DNA of 64,000 nt from Podospora comata. Its lineage: Eukaryota > Ascomycota > Sordariomycetes > Sordariales > Podosporaceae. A program made the position numbers and the translations under genes. The notes under the pieces are model-generated. The model searched no databases, was not told the origin of the DNA, and worked only from the letters and a program-made list of their open reading frames with translations. This document shows positions 24,875 to 36,452 of the stretch, piece by piece (the stretch's first letter is position 1; each line of letters opens with the position of its first letter). Location: contig CP071495.1 in NCBI GenBank assembly GCA_017354895.1, positions 2,649,001 to 2,713,000 on the forward strand, in the 5' to 3' direction.

Positions 24875-27800
24875 TCATTTTGGGGCACGAATTTTGCTAT
24901 GGAGAGAGAATATGAAGAGGAGAAAATAAAGAAAAAGCGGGAAAAGCGGGAATATTTGCTTATAAGAGAAGGATGGAGAAAAGGAAATTGGTCATCTTGT
25001 TGAGAATAGGGCAAGGAGATGGTTGCGAAAAGGGAGGCAAAGCAGAGAGTAGGGGGTTTTTGCCTGTCGGTGCAAGCGTCAAAGATATCCTGTGTATTGC
25101 TTTTTATTTAGTTTGGGGTGGCGGGTGGGCTACTAGGAAGGAGGAAGGAGTTTTGTAACTGTTTTTGTTTTATTTTTATTTTTTTTTCCATGTAAAGGGG
25201 CACTCTCAGATTGCGGTGGTATAGGCTTAAGAGGGTTGGTTGGTGGAAGATGGGGAGGTGGATGCGGCTCGTGCAGGGGTCCGTGGATGCTTTTCTGTCT
25301 GGGTAGTAGGGGAAGAAGTAGTGAATAGAGAGGTTGCCTTATAGTTATGACTTTGTGATTTGGTGATGTGTGTGGATGATGCTTGAATACCCAAACTTCA
25401 GATTGTAGCATAAACGTGAGCTAGGTTTTTTACATTTACATGTGGTGCCTTGAGCAGAATGGAGAACACCAGCTCGGTTGGCAATATCTGTTGACTTTTT
25501 TTTTTTGGGTGTAATTACTGCATCCTTATGAGGATAATGCTAAGTTATCATGAAGATTCCCTGCCTTGGTGTGTTCAAGTGTATGTGTGTGGTTGCGAGA
25601 AAAGGGTTAGCATACATAGGTAAAGATATAATCGTATTATCGAGCCAAGTTGACATTATCACCCTGACCAAACCATGAAAATGCCCGCCTGATAGATTAT
25701 TGTGCATGCGACCCAGATACGAGCTATACCAATCGTTTACGCTGCAACCAGCAGCGGGCCGGTTCAGCAAAGCCTCCTCCCTCGGCCTCATGCAGTGCCT
25801 CGAGTCCACTGCATAAGAAAAGCCCCCCCGCCCAACGGATATCTATGTTCGAAACACGACAGTAGTCTCGTTTTCTCGTTTTTGTTTTGTCTATTCCTTG
25901 CGTCGTCGTTGCAACGTTGCCACGCGGACCTACCTACCTACCTCAACCAACAACTCATGATGGTCGAGAAGATCATGTAAGTAGCCCGTCCATTTTTTTT
26001 CTCTTCTCACTCCGGCTACCTACCGAACATTGTTCCCCCCTTCGCTTCATCATCACCCCGAACCTACTTCTTTAAAGCAGGCATACCCCATCTTGTCTCC
26101 TCGGTTCAAATTACCGAAGATAAATCAACAAATGCAAATCCAGACCGCTTCCCCAAAGAGCCGCCGCCTCACACAAAGAATAAAGCAAGACAAATATCCC
26201 CATCTTCCGTGCGGAAGCCTACTTTTGCCCTGCCTGGATCCATGTTTGAATGACGTAGTAGGTCCCTTGCTAACAACATTTTGGTTGAAGGGTAGGAGTC
26301 TCAGCTACGTGGCAGAGAGACAATCAAAACATGGCTTATCGAAAATAATAAGTAATCCCGGTATAGCTGAATACCTGGTAGAAAGAAAGAAAACTGTTCG
26401 TGTTGTAAGAAAATGCGGGTGGGTGCAGGTAGGGCGTGTTCGGTAAGGCAGGAAGATATAGGTAGGTCTGCGGCGGTGGTGGTGGTTGTGGTTGTGGTGG
26501 TCGCCACCCCCTTTCAACCCCACACATACATCTACCACGCTTGTTTACCCATTGGGGGAGGATTGTAGTTCCCAAAAATAGAATACTATATTTTTCAGCC
26601 AAAGTCAACAACAACAAAACGTAGAATGATCTTGCAACAAGGAAAAAGCGCCGCAGCATGACGATGGTGTTTCGAACAACGGTGATCACGACGCCGTGGT
26701 GGTGGTGGGTGGCATAACACCATCATCACCAGTTTCGATATGGCCGAGGAAACAAGGACTGGATGGATCGACAGCTCGGCTCTTGAGTGTGCAAATGCCC
26801 CGATAAGGGTTAATCCCAGGCCACCCCCTACGAGTCTGGGGGAGGCGTAAATGCTTGGTGAGACACCAGGTGATTGAACGAAGAGGTAAGAAACAGTTGT
26901 TCGACAATGAAAAAAAAAAATGGAAGGGCTCGGGTGTTGTTGTGTGACCCTCGAGCCAGGATTGTTTGCCAATATCTCGTTGTTGTGACCCTTGGTTTAC
27001 GGAGTAGGCAGGTGGGTGGTGTTCCTGGCTGGCAAGGCCGAAGAGGGAGAGATATCGGTGGGAGAAACTTGTTATAAAAGACCTGGTTGATGTGGTCAGC
27101 TGTCTAAAAGTCGTGATTAGCTGGCTGATTGTGAAGTTGTCATCTGATAGAATAGGTAAGCTAAACTAAACTGAAACAGAAGAGAGAATGGGTGCTGTCA
27201 GGATGGCCACCATATAGAGGGATGATGCTGCCAAGAGGGCGGACTCGTGATAGGGTATGGCGAGCTCGACGAAAATGCTGTCGACGGGTGCAATGCAATA
27301 CGGGAATCTGAGTCGCCCTCGGCTGCAACCAAATCTCAATCTGGACAGACTCTCTCTTGTCCCAAGGACCAAGATCGGCGATTTCTGCTCCTCTGGCGGG
27401 CGCGAGATCTGTAGAAGGCTCCCAGTTACAAGGCCAAGAAATGATCCAGAGAACATTGGACGAAGGTGCTACCACAGCATTGTATCACCAGGTCCGTGCC
27501 AGACCGGCCGAGCAATAACAATGACTCTCCCATTTGGACGCATGGGGGGCTCCTGGCATGTCAAGAACAGGAGTGTGAAACATGGCCTTCGTCCGTTTGG
27601 GAACAGTTGGTGTAGTCAGTGCAGTGCAGTTTTGAATGCACCCTATCGGGGCCATCACTCAGCAATCCACGGTGACGTGATGCAGTATATGCGATATATG
27701 CGAGGTGAGCTGACCATGACCCGCCAACTTGGTTCCATATGATTCCGTGATTCTCACACAACTCCGGGAGAAAGAAGAGAAAAAAAGACGGTTCGATGGT

Positions 27801-30310
27801 CGAGACTGTCGACCCTTTGATGCAACGTGAGTGGTTGCGAGATTCAAGGTTCGGTGCGGAGCAGAAAACGGGGACCCACCTTCTGGGAGAACAGGGATCC
27901 AAAAGTGGTCACGGCATCTGCCGGGGGTCACGACGGTCCACCAGATCGATCTCACTCTGGTGACCCTGGGTTTGGGATTTCATGGGGGAACGCTGCTCTC
28001 ACAGACTGGAATCACTTGTCACATTTGCCTCCAGTCGAATTGGGAATCTCAGTCAGCAAAGCTCAGTTCGAGAGAGCTCCGTGATGTCCGGTGAGTGCTG
28101 GAGCCTACGAGGTGGGCTTGCGGCAACACACGACGTCTATCGTGTCAGATAGGGTAGTGTCCATTGGGGTGGTCTTCAGCTCGTTACCTAGCCACTCTCA
28201 TCTTGATATTTACCCACCCAGACCCATCGATAGGACGGAGTGGACGGAACTGTACCGTCAATATAGGACATGGCTGATGCACAGGTGTTGCTTCTTGGTG
28301 CCCGCTCAGGCCGGTGCCCGTTTGTGCACGCCCTGCAGTAGTGCTGCACCTATAGTGCTATCTCCGGCCCCCAGCGTGGCACGGCCGACTGCCAACTGCT
28401 TCTCTTATCCTTCAAGAGACCATCGCGCCTCGACCTTCTAGAGGTTCTAGAGCTTCTCTGCCCTCCGCACGCCGTCTATCCGTAGTCTCACTTCCTCGGT
28501 GTGGCAAAGTGAGACGAAAAACCGGGACCTGAGCTGAAGATCCGCCAAAGAGACGAGAGGCTGTCGACATCGAGCCTCCCCCTTTCCCTCGGGATGTGCC
28601 TCATCGTGGTTGGCTCCTCCGCGTCAGCTTTTCTCCTGCGTGACATGTGCGAACAGGGCGGCCGGGCCCTAATCTGCATTTTTCTTGAGTGTGGCGTCAC
28701 GGAATGGAAGGCCATTTATTTGTCCAGTTCTTGATGAGCGGCCGAGAGTCGGTAAGCCACCGAAGTGGCAGCTCTTCCATAGGTGTCCAGGGCCGCATCC
28801 GCTGGCAATTCCCTTCAGCCGATGGCTTGTTGTTGTCTAGTAGAGGTGCCCCTTTTCCCCTCTCCCCGTTGCCCCTATCTTTGCTGTAGCCAAGCAGATG
28901 TCAACATCAAAAGTCACCTTCTGGAAACAAACCGGCACTCGGTGGGAAAAGATGGTAGGATAGAAAGACAGCGCCCGGACCATCCCTTACGAAATTGGGG
29001 CTGCCAAGACAGGCACACATACCCACCATGGCGTGCCCGCTTCCCCTGTAACCCCTCACCCCCTCACCCAACCCCAGCTGTGCAATGCACAGCACCAGCA
29101 CTAAAACGGCATGTAGGTTCTTGCTGTAGCGGTGCCCGGGCCTGTGTCAAGCCTTTCCGGCACGGATACAACCCGTCCCATCCAATCCAATTCAATTCAA
29201 TCCATCCCATCCATTCCTCTGGCTTCTGCTTCTGCTTCGGCTTCTGCTTCTGCTTCTGCTTCTGCTTCTGCTTCTGCTTCTGCGTCTGCTTCTACTTCCA
29301 TCTTCCTTCCATCTCTCCTCCACCTCACCTCGGTCCTAAGTCCCGACCCTAATCAACATCACTCGAGAATCACGCAAGCCTCCAGACAGTATAGGTTTTG
29401 TTTGCCTTGGTGGTCCCCCGGATCGTCTCCAGTGCCTGAGTCTCTACCAATCAGCCGACATCGACAAGACCACGGTCCCATCGCTTGAGCTCCGAGTCTT
29501 TGCGCCACCACGAACAAGACAAAAAAGACGTCTCTCTCCTCCTGCCCACCCCCCCCCCCTCTCTCTCCCACTCTTAGCCCGACGTGAACCTGCCGTCTTT
29601 TTTTTCTCGACAGGTAGATTGGTTTTTTGGTTTTTTTTTTTTTGCTTGGTTTTTTATACTCGGCCGCCACCCTCCCACAACGGCTGCCTTACCAAACTGT
29701 CCGTCTACGCTGTCCTACCTACCACCGCTCCGGTCCCCGCTAGCCACTGAGCTTCGAGCTACGACACACGTCTGACGATCCAAATCCATTGCCGAAGAAC
29801 GTTGACCTCCCCGCTTCTTCTTTTTCTCGCGGAGCAGCCCGTCAAGTGTGTTTCGGCGGCGCGTGCTCTCCAGGAGCTGGTGTTGGAAAGCGGGTCCAAG
29901 CAAGCTATCTAGGAGCTACGGCAGTGCGGCAAGGAACAGGGAATCCTCCCCAAATTCGTCGGCAAAGCTATTATCGACAGATCGCCCAGCGCGCGATTTG
30001 CCCACTCGACAACCCATTGACATCTCCCAGGAAGCTATGAGGTAGGCCCGAAGCCCTCTCCCCGACCCAATTGCACGCCCGCCGGACGCTGTTGATGCTG
30101 CCAGCTGCACATTGCACATTTGCACGTCCAAGACGACGGAAAGACCCGCACCGGCATATCGAGCACATGCGCCGGTCCCTGTTTCGGGCGGGTCCTTTTT
30201 CTCGAGTCCTCTCCCAGGGTTTTCCATTTGTCGCGCCGAGTTCGCGATGTTGCCCGGTGTCGCTTGCGCCCTCAAGTTGCTGACGCCTATTTATATGAGA
30301 TATAGGGCAG
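24875..30310. other. Long gene-poor region and HSF-gene leader
   Basis: I see no confident gene in 5.4 kb. The left end is the tom1 3' region. A short spliced candidate sits at 25957-26123 and an orphan ATG frame of 161 codons at 27257-27742, neither with a domain. From about 28.9 kb the sequence is C- and T-rich with homopolymer runs and a GCTTCT repeat, like a long leader. A probable leader intron of the downstream gene runs 30042-30305 (donor GTAGGC, CTGAC branch, acceptor TATAG). Confidence 0.4.
29222..29298. repeat. GCTTCT hexanucleotide microsatellite
   Basis: About twelve near-perfect GCTTCT units in tandem, with a few single-base variants at the edges. It lies about 1 kb upstream of the HSF-type gene, in a pyrimidine-rich probable leader or promoter. 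It is flanked on the left by ATCCAATCC and ATTCAATTC short repeats. Confidence 0.9.
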
Positions 30311-32336
30311 ATGGCCGCGGCTATTGATCGAGCGCCGAGGAATCATTTGGACGAAGGGTCTGAGGACTCGATGGGCGCGAGGACGATACCAATCATTGCG
30401 CCTACCATCCAGATGTCTGCACCCTCTCCGGGCGAGCCCATGGACATCACCACCCCTACGAACTCCTCCGCACCCCAATCTGCCACCAAGAGCCCCGATA
30501 GCGACGTGAATGCCAGCGGCGGCAACGCCAGTAACGAGTCGAACGAGCGTCTACAGCCCATCCAGGCCCAGATCAACAGCAATCACCACAACCATCAAGC
30601 TTCCTCCCAGAACAACATCATCATGCCGGCCCCCGTAGCCGCAGCCCCGGCTGTCCACCAGCCCAAGATTGTTCAGACAGCCTTCATTCACAAGCTTTAC
30701 AAGTATGGTGCCTCGCCAATCCACTCGTACGGCCATGGACGGATACTAAATCATGTGATAGCATGCTGGAAGACAAGACGATCCAGCACCTCATTTCTTG
30801 GACCCAGAGCTCCGAGAGCTTCGTAATGCAGCCCTCACATGAGTTTTCCAAAGTGCTAGCGTATGTTGACTTGAACAGCCGCCAATTGCATTTTCTGACG
30901 AGTGTACAGGCAATATTTCAAGCACACCAATATCTCTTCATTTGTACGGCAGCTCAACATGTACGGCTTCCATAAGGGTAAGCACTCGGCTGTTCTATTG
31001 TTATCCAGTGAGATAGAGTGTTGATAATGGCATAGTGAGTGACGTGTTTGCTCATGGGACTCCCGACTCGACCATGTGGGAGTTTAAGCATGGGAACGGC
31101 AACTTCAAGCGGGGAGACCTGGTTGGTCTGCGGGAAATCAAGCGCCGGGCCTCGCGGCATGCGCTGGTTCACAGAGAGTACAGCAACCAGAAGCCACCGC
31201 CATCTCAGCCTGGCACTCCGGCCGAGCCAATGCCTCCCATGCAAGAAGGCGGCGACCCCAGGGTGAACAGCATCGAGCACACTCTCTACGACCTCAGTGC
31301 TCGTCTTCAGCGCCAGGAAGAAAACTCGCAGTTCATGCAGATCAAGAACCAGGCCATCATGGACACGGTAAGCCGGCTGCTGCAGTTTAATCAAGACCTG
31401 TCACGCGCCGTGATGGCCCTTTCGCCGAGCCCTGATAACCCGATACACCGGGACGGTAAGTGCTGGCTGCATCTCGGAGCTTTTTTTGGTACCAGTATAG
31501 CCTAATATTTTCCGTTTTTAGTATCATCACTACAGATCGAGGTGCAGCGGCAAATGGAGATATTTCGCAGCCTCGAGGAACCCCACGAGCCGTTGTTCGC
31601 CAGCACTCGTCCCTACTTTGCCAACATCGAAAACGCGCCCGTCTCGCCTCGCCAGCTGCCCCAGGACGATCCCCGCAGGTCTAATCTCGCAGTCCCCCAG
31701 CCCCGAGGGCCAAATTATTACCATGACCACCGCCCCGCGGTGCCTTCTGGGTTGTCGGTGAGCACCCGGAGACCATATGGTTCGATAGGAGGAAATTCCA
31801 CAGGCCAATCTTCGCCGTCTTCCAATCGGGCCCCTGCTCCGCCGCCACCGCCCGGGCCACACCACCTGTCAAATCCCGATCTGCATCCCGGTGCTCTGGG
31901 TCGAAGACACACCTCGGCTGATATCCGTGCTCATGGTTGGCAACCCCAACCACCTCCCCCGTTTTCCGGACCACCTTCGTCCCAATGGCCATCGTCACCC
32001 AGCCGGCTCCCACCACCCCCCGAGAGCCAGCATCTCAGGGATACCTTTTCTCACTATTCTCTGCAACCCTCGTCCCAACCTCATTCCCGTCCAGCCACTC
32101 CCCCAGCGCCCCCATTTTCCAATGGAAACCCACCTGCCGCCGACACGTTTAACAACTGGTCCTGGAACTCTGCCAATCGGGAGAATAAGAACCTGTCGGT
32201 GAGGGATCACTCGGCGCCGCCGACGAGACGGGGAAGCATGGCTCATATTTTGAACCCGACTGACACGGCTGAGAGGGAGGATGAGGACATGGACCCCCGG
32301 GGTGATGACGACCGAAAGAGGAAGAGGCTGCAGTGA
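30311..32336 (+). CDS. HSF-type transcription factor, Sfl1/Mga1-like
   Basis: Proposed exons are 30311-30702, 30762-30860, 30910-30977, 31036-31455 and 31522-32336, giving 597 residues. The HSF-type winged-helix DNA-binding domain covers about residues 124-230. Its parts are FIHKLYNMLED, then FVMQPSHEFSKVLAQYFKH, the recognition segment NISSFVRQLNMYGFHKV, and the wing and basic end WEFKHGNGNFKRGDL with REIKRRAS. This spacing is more like fungal Sfl1/Mga1 regulators of morphology and flocculation than like the canonical heat-shock factor. A short coiled-coil-like segment (about 270-320) follows, then a long Pro/Ser-rich tail. The last residues DDDRKRKRLQ could be a nuclear signal. Three introns fall inside the DNA-binding domain. 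Target genes cannot be told from the sequence. Confidence 0.88.
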
Positions 32337-33594
32337 TTTTTTTCCTCCAACGTCTGGTATTATTTTCAAACAAAAATCTGCTTTACATCTTTGATTGCAT
32401 ACAACAAAAACATTACTTAATTTCTGTTTTTTTTCTTCTGAATTATTTCTCGGGTAACAAAAAAGCATTTATCACTTTGAAGATACCTATTTTTTGGGGG
32501 AGGGGGAAGGGGGGGGGGGAGTAATGGGATTGGTGGTGGTTTGGATTTTTCTTCATCTTCTTTCGCTGGAAAATGTTGTTGTTTTATTTCTCAGGAAAGG
32601 TGGGGAGGCGGCTAAATTTGTTTGTTTGTTTGTTTGGGTGGTGGTGGTGGTGGTGGTTTGTTGGGGATATCTTGTTGTTGGATGTTATGTACGAGTTTTT
32701 TAACTTATAGATCCGCGATACCCTTTGGGGCTGTTGTTCTCTTTTGGGTGTTTCCTCCACCAGATGTGTCTGATTGAATTAGAACACCTGGTGGAGGAAT
32801 CGCCTGAAGAGAAGAGCAGCTGCAAGGGGTATCGTGGATCTATATTTGTGTTGTAAGCTTTGTACGATCTGGGGGGATGGGGAGATAGTTGAGAGTTGAG
32901 AGTTGTGTTCAATTGGATTTAGGGTTTGGTTGATGGTGGTGTGTGTTTTTTGATGTTTGCTTTGATAATGGTGTACCGGTTGGCCGGTTGGTGTGTTTGG
33001 GAAGATAGGGGGTGGGTTGTGTTGTGGTTGTGTTGTAGGATTGGGCGTTGTGGCGTGCTTGAGTTTAATAACATACATATATCTATATGTCACTATATCA
33101 ACAACGTCGTTGTATCCAAAAGTTTGGGCTTTTCCAAGAGAAGAGCAAACACGTGGATGATGATGATGATGATGAGTTGGTGTTTGTCAAAGTACGAGTA
33201 CACAAAGATGCCGAACATTACTACTGAAAGCCACGAATTCAAGAGAAGGGGAGCACACTTGTTATGGTATCATCAAGATCAGATCTGTTGAACGGCAACA
33301 TTCCTAGCCTAATGGGAACAAACATTAACAGACCAACGAGAAAATTGAACCCTTTAATCTGATAGTATTGCCAACCCAAGCAGACATAACCAGACAAAAC
33401 CTTTTCCCCTGGTGTGTTGCTCATTTCCAACCTATTGTAGAATTTGGTATCTTGTTGCACGCTAAACAAACAAAAACACTCCCCATCGATCAATCTGCTC
33501 GAAAAAGTTGTTGAAAACCCAGGCATTCACAATCAATCCATCCCGCTCGATGACATATTTCCAACCTCCCCCCCTCCCATCACAATAGCCAAGC
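32337..33594. other. Convergent 3' region with inverted repeat
   Basis: No coding gene is seen between the HSF-type gene and the convergent carnitine acetyltransferase. The region is T- and G-rich on the plus strand with GGT and TTTG runs. It holds the inverted repeat at 32706-32844 and a short GAT repeat at 33157-33175. Confidence 0.5.
32706..32844 (+). repeat. Imperfect 58-nt inverted repeat (possible RNA hairpin)
   Basis: The left arm 32706-32763 and the right arm 32788-32844 are reverse complements at roughly 80 percent of positions with one single-base gap. Both arm ends match perfectly (TATAGATCC outer, TTCCTCCACCAG inner), and the 24-nt loop can pair a little further. Of ten arm substitutions, six become G-U pairs if the plus strand is transcribed, so the RNA stem would be nearly continuous. 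It begins 370 nt after the HSF-type gene's stop codon, so it may lie in that gene's 3' UTR. It could also be a relic of a small inverted-repeat element. Confidence 0.85.
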
Positions 33595-36452
33595 TCAATA
33601 ATCAACCAACCTCAACCGTTTCCCAATCTCCGTCCGTCTCTTGGCCTGCTGCGTCGCCCGTTCACTTGCCTTCGTCTCCCCACCCTCGTAGCTCTCCCCC
33701 CTCGCCTTGAGCGCCTGAAGCAGCATCCCCGCGTCAAAGAAGCCATCTATTTTTTTTTTCGTTAGTCATCATCATCACCCATACATCTGTATCAAAAAGG
33801 AAAACTTACAACCGCCCAACTCATCATCCTCACTCATCCCCAACAGGCTATCCTCCGTCGGACTCACGCTCCCATTCACACTGAACCCTCCCTTCCTCCC
33901 CAGATCACTGCCGCCGGTGATAAGTCGTCCCCGGAGTTTGGCCTTCGCAGTGGCAGAATCTTTGTGTGTAAGTTTCGGCTTGGCCTTCATCTCATCCACC
34001 TCCCTGGCTCTGCTCTGCTTGCTGGCAACCCCCACCCCTCCATTTCTCTGGGCTGCGGTCAACCGCAGGATCCGGCGGATCTCCAAGAGGTAGGACTCAA
34101 GGGTATCGACGAAACGCTTGGTTTGGCGATGGCGGGAGGAGACACAAATAGAGATGGTCTCGTCTTTGATGATATAGCCTATCCCGAAGCCATCTCCCGA
34201 CACGGGGCCGAAGCCAAAGTGTCGCAGGGATGGGTTGCCGCAGTTGGAGGTGGAGAGGATGGTGGTGTTGAGCTTGTCCCAACCCGAGTCAGCAAAAATG
34301 AGGGGCAGTTGATGAGATGATCCATTAGGCGAACGGGAACGGGAGGAGTGTCTAGATGAGGCGGAATTGGTCCTGTTGCGGATGACGCTGCTGTTGGCGT
34401 CGTCACCGTTGGTCGTGCCATTGGTCCCGTTGGTGTTGGTGGTAGCCGCGGGGGGGGCATGGACCGCAGACGAGGGGGTGGTGCCATTGTCGATAAGGTA
34501 CTCGGCCGCTCTGCCGTGGGAAGAGCTGATATCAGACATGCCATCTACCGGAGAAGAGTACCCGTTGGTGCTATCGCCGTTGGAGCCGAAGTCATCGTCA
34601 ACCATGCGCTGCCAGAGACAAAACAGGGCGTACAAATGACGATCACAACCTTGGGCTTTGGAGCAGTCGCGGGTGTTGGCTGTGTGACGTTGGCAGGCCT
34701 GCCTGAGAGCCTCAATCTTGTTCTCGGCCGGGTTGTCAGCCCAGAAGGTCTGGACAAAGTTGACGGCTTCTTCCGAAACAGTGCGAATGGCTTCAGTGCG
34801 GCCATGAAGGAAGGTCTTGGTCATGGCTGGCTCGTACGTGCACTCCACTCTGCCATAGAGACCGTAGTAAGCGGCTTGGAAGGCCATCTGGACAAAAGCA
34901 TCGGGAGAGAAGCCCATGCTAGTAATGAAGTTCTTGCCATAGGCGCCAAAATCCAGGCACTCAAACTCGTTCTGTTCGATGAGATCGGCGAGTCTGGTCT
35001 CGGCAAAGCGGACAGCGATGCGAAGTTCAGGGATCATGTCCCATTCGAGCTTGTGAGGTGTGGTGCTGACATCGCCAAAGCTCTCAGGGTCACGCTTCGA
35101 GGGGTCGGGGCTGGTGGATGACCAGAGGGCTGGTGCCTTGCCGTTGATGGTCCGAGCAAAGCGGAGGATGGTGTCGGTGTAGATATCACTGGCAAAGCGA
35201 AGAACCGTGTGACCGTCGACACCAGTGTGCTCAAAGTTGATGCCGGCACTGCCGTTCTTGCAGACGATGATCTGCAGCTTGTCGTACCACCTGTTGGTGC
35301 AGGTGCCAATCTGGACACCCTTCTCGATTTCGCTGGTGCCGCAAAGCATGTTCTGGCAGAGGGCGGCAGCATCGGCAGGCTCTGTGTAGTCCAGGCAGAC
35401 CACGAAGAGAGCTGTGTCGATGATGCTGAGGCAGTCGGCATTGTTGGAACCTGGCTCTCTGGTGATGACATCCCTCAAACCAGACCAGACCTTGCGGTTC
35501 TCGGTGCTGAGGACACCGAGGGCGCCCTTCGCGGCCTCTTGAATGGGGATCTGTGCCGCATCGTCCACAATGGTCTGGAGATTGATGGCGATATCCTTCT
35601 CCGTCATGATCACGTCAGAGTTGTCATCCAAGACATCGAACCAATAAAATTGGCCATGGCACATGACAATGAGATGCTTGGAGTCGGGATCCTGCTCAAT
35701 CTGGCACCCATCCTCAGTGGGCACTCTGGCGGTGCCGAAGAGCCGTGAATACTGGTGCATGCACAGGGGCGTCCCCTTGACGGTGTCTGGTGGGAGCTCC
35801 TCCTTGCGGACAGCTCGAACAAACTCCAACGCCGACACAATCAGAGACGCAGCGCGCGTCACCTGATTGTTGCGGGCTGGTGTAGGGTCATCCTCGAGCA
35901 GGAAGAAGGGGTTGAGGTTGAGAACGACCGGATTATCGAAGTTCAGATATGAATCATACCCTTGACTGTTAGCCAAAAGTCTTCATTCCATGACCAGCGA
36001 GCAAACAACTTACAGAACTGCTCAATATAACTGGTCTTCCCCTCCGCGTACGCCCTCAACTTTGCGTCCAGTTCTGGTCCTTCATTGTTGAGGAACTCTT
36101 GAACGGCATTCCTGGTATCTTGGTGTTCCCTTGGGCCCTGAAGCGGCCTGAGAGAAGAGAGATATCTCTGGCAGGTCTGCTCGAGGGCTGGGATGGGCAG
36201 CTTGGGTAACTCATCCTGATGAGCGTACGTGACTCCTCCCTTGGTCTTCTCCTCATGAAAGGGACCCATGTCGTAGTTGCGAGCCTTGAGCACTGTGTTT
36301 CTTCTCGGCTTTGGAATCACTGGAAGGTCTGCGATGGTGCGAGGAGTTTCGGGTGGCGGTGACTGAGGTTTCGACTCAGCCGGCTCAAGTGGAAGGGTGA
36401 GAGTCTCACCGAGAGCTCTTGGTGTGGCGAAGTGACGGACTTGTGTAGGCAT
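33595..36452 (-). CDS. Carnitine acetyltransferase, FacC-like
   Basis: The enzyme moves acetyl groups between CoA and carnitine so that they can cross organelle membranes during growth on acetate or fatty acids. Minus-strand exons are 36452-36014, 35960-33810 and 33746-33595, giving 913 residues. Family marks are SYIEQFWYDSYL across the first splice, a substrate-tunnel region with LCMHQYSRLFGTARVP, catalytic His391 in NFEHTGVDG, and the C-terminal CGNPSLRHFGFGPV followed by SICVSSRH. A low-complexity Asn/Ser/Gly insert at about 604-697 lengthens the protein beyond the usual 600-850. The N-terminus is not clearly a mitochondrial presequence and the end VDY is not a peroxisomal signal, so a cytosolic FacC-type role is inferred. 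The last intron contains an in-frame stop soon after its donor. Confidence 0.92.

Noticed and set aside
27257-27742. 161-codon ATG frame with a TATAAAAG about 185 bases upstream
   Set aside because: The ATG and TATA-like box are suggestive, but there is no domain, the composition is random-like, and it overlaps equally long frames on the other strand. Left out for lack of support.
32706-32844. Inverted repeat read as a transposon end pair
   Set aside because: No target-site duplication is evident outside the arms and no second copy is seen in the window, so it is described as an inverted repeat without assigning an element family.
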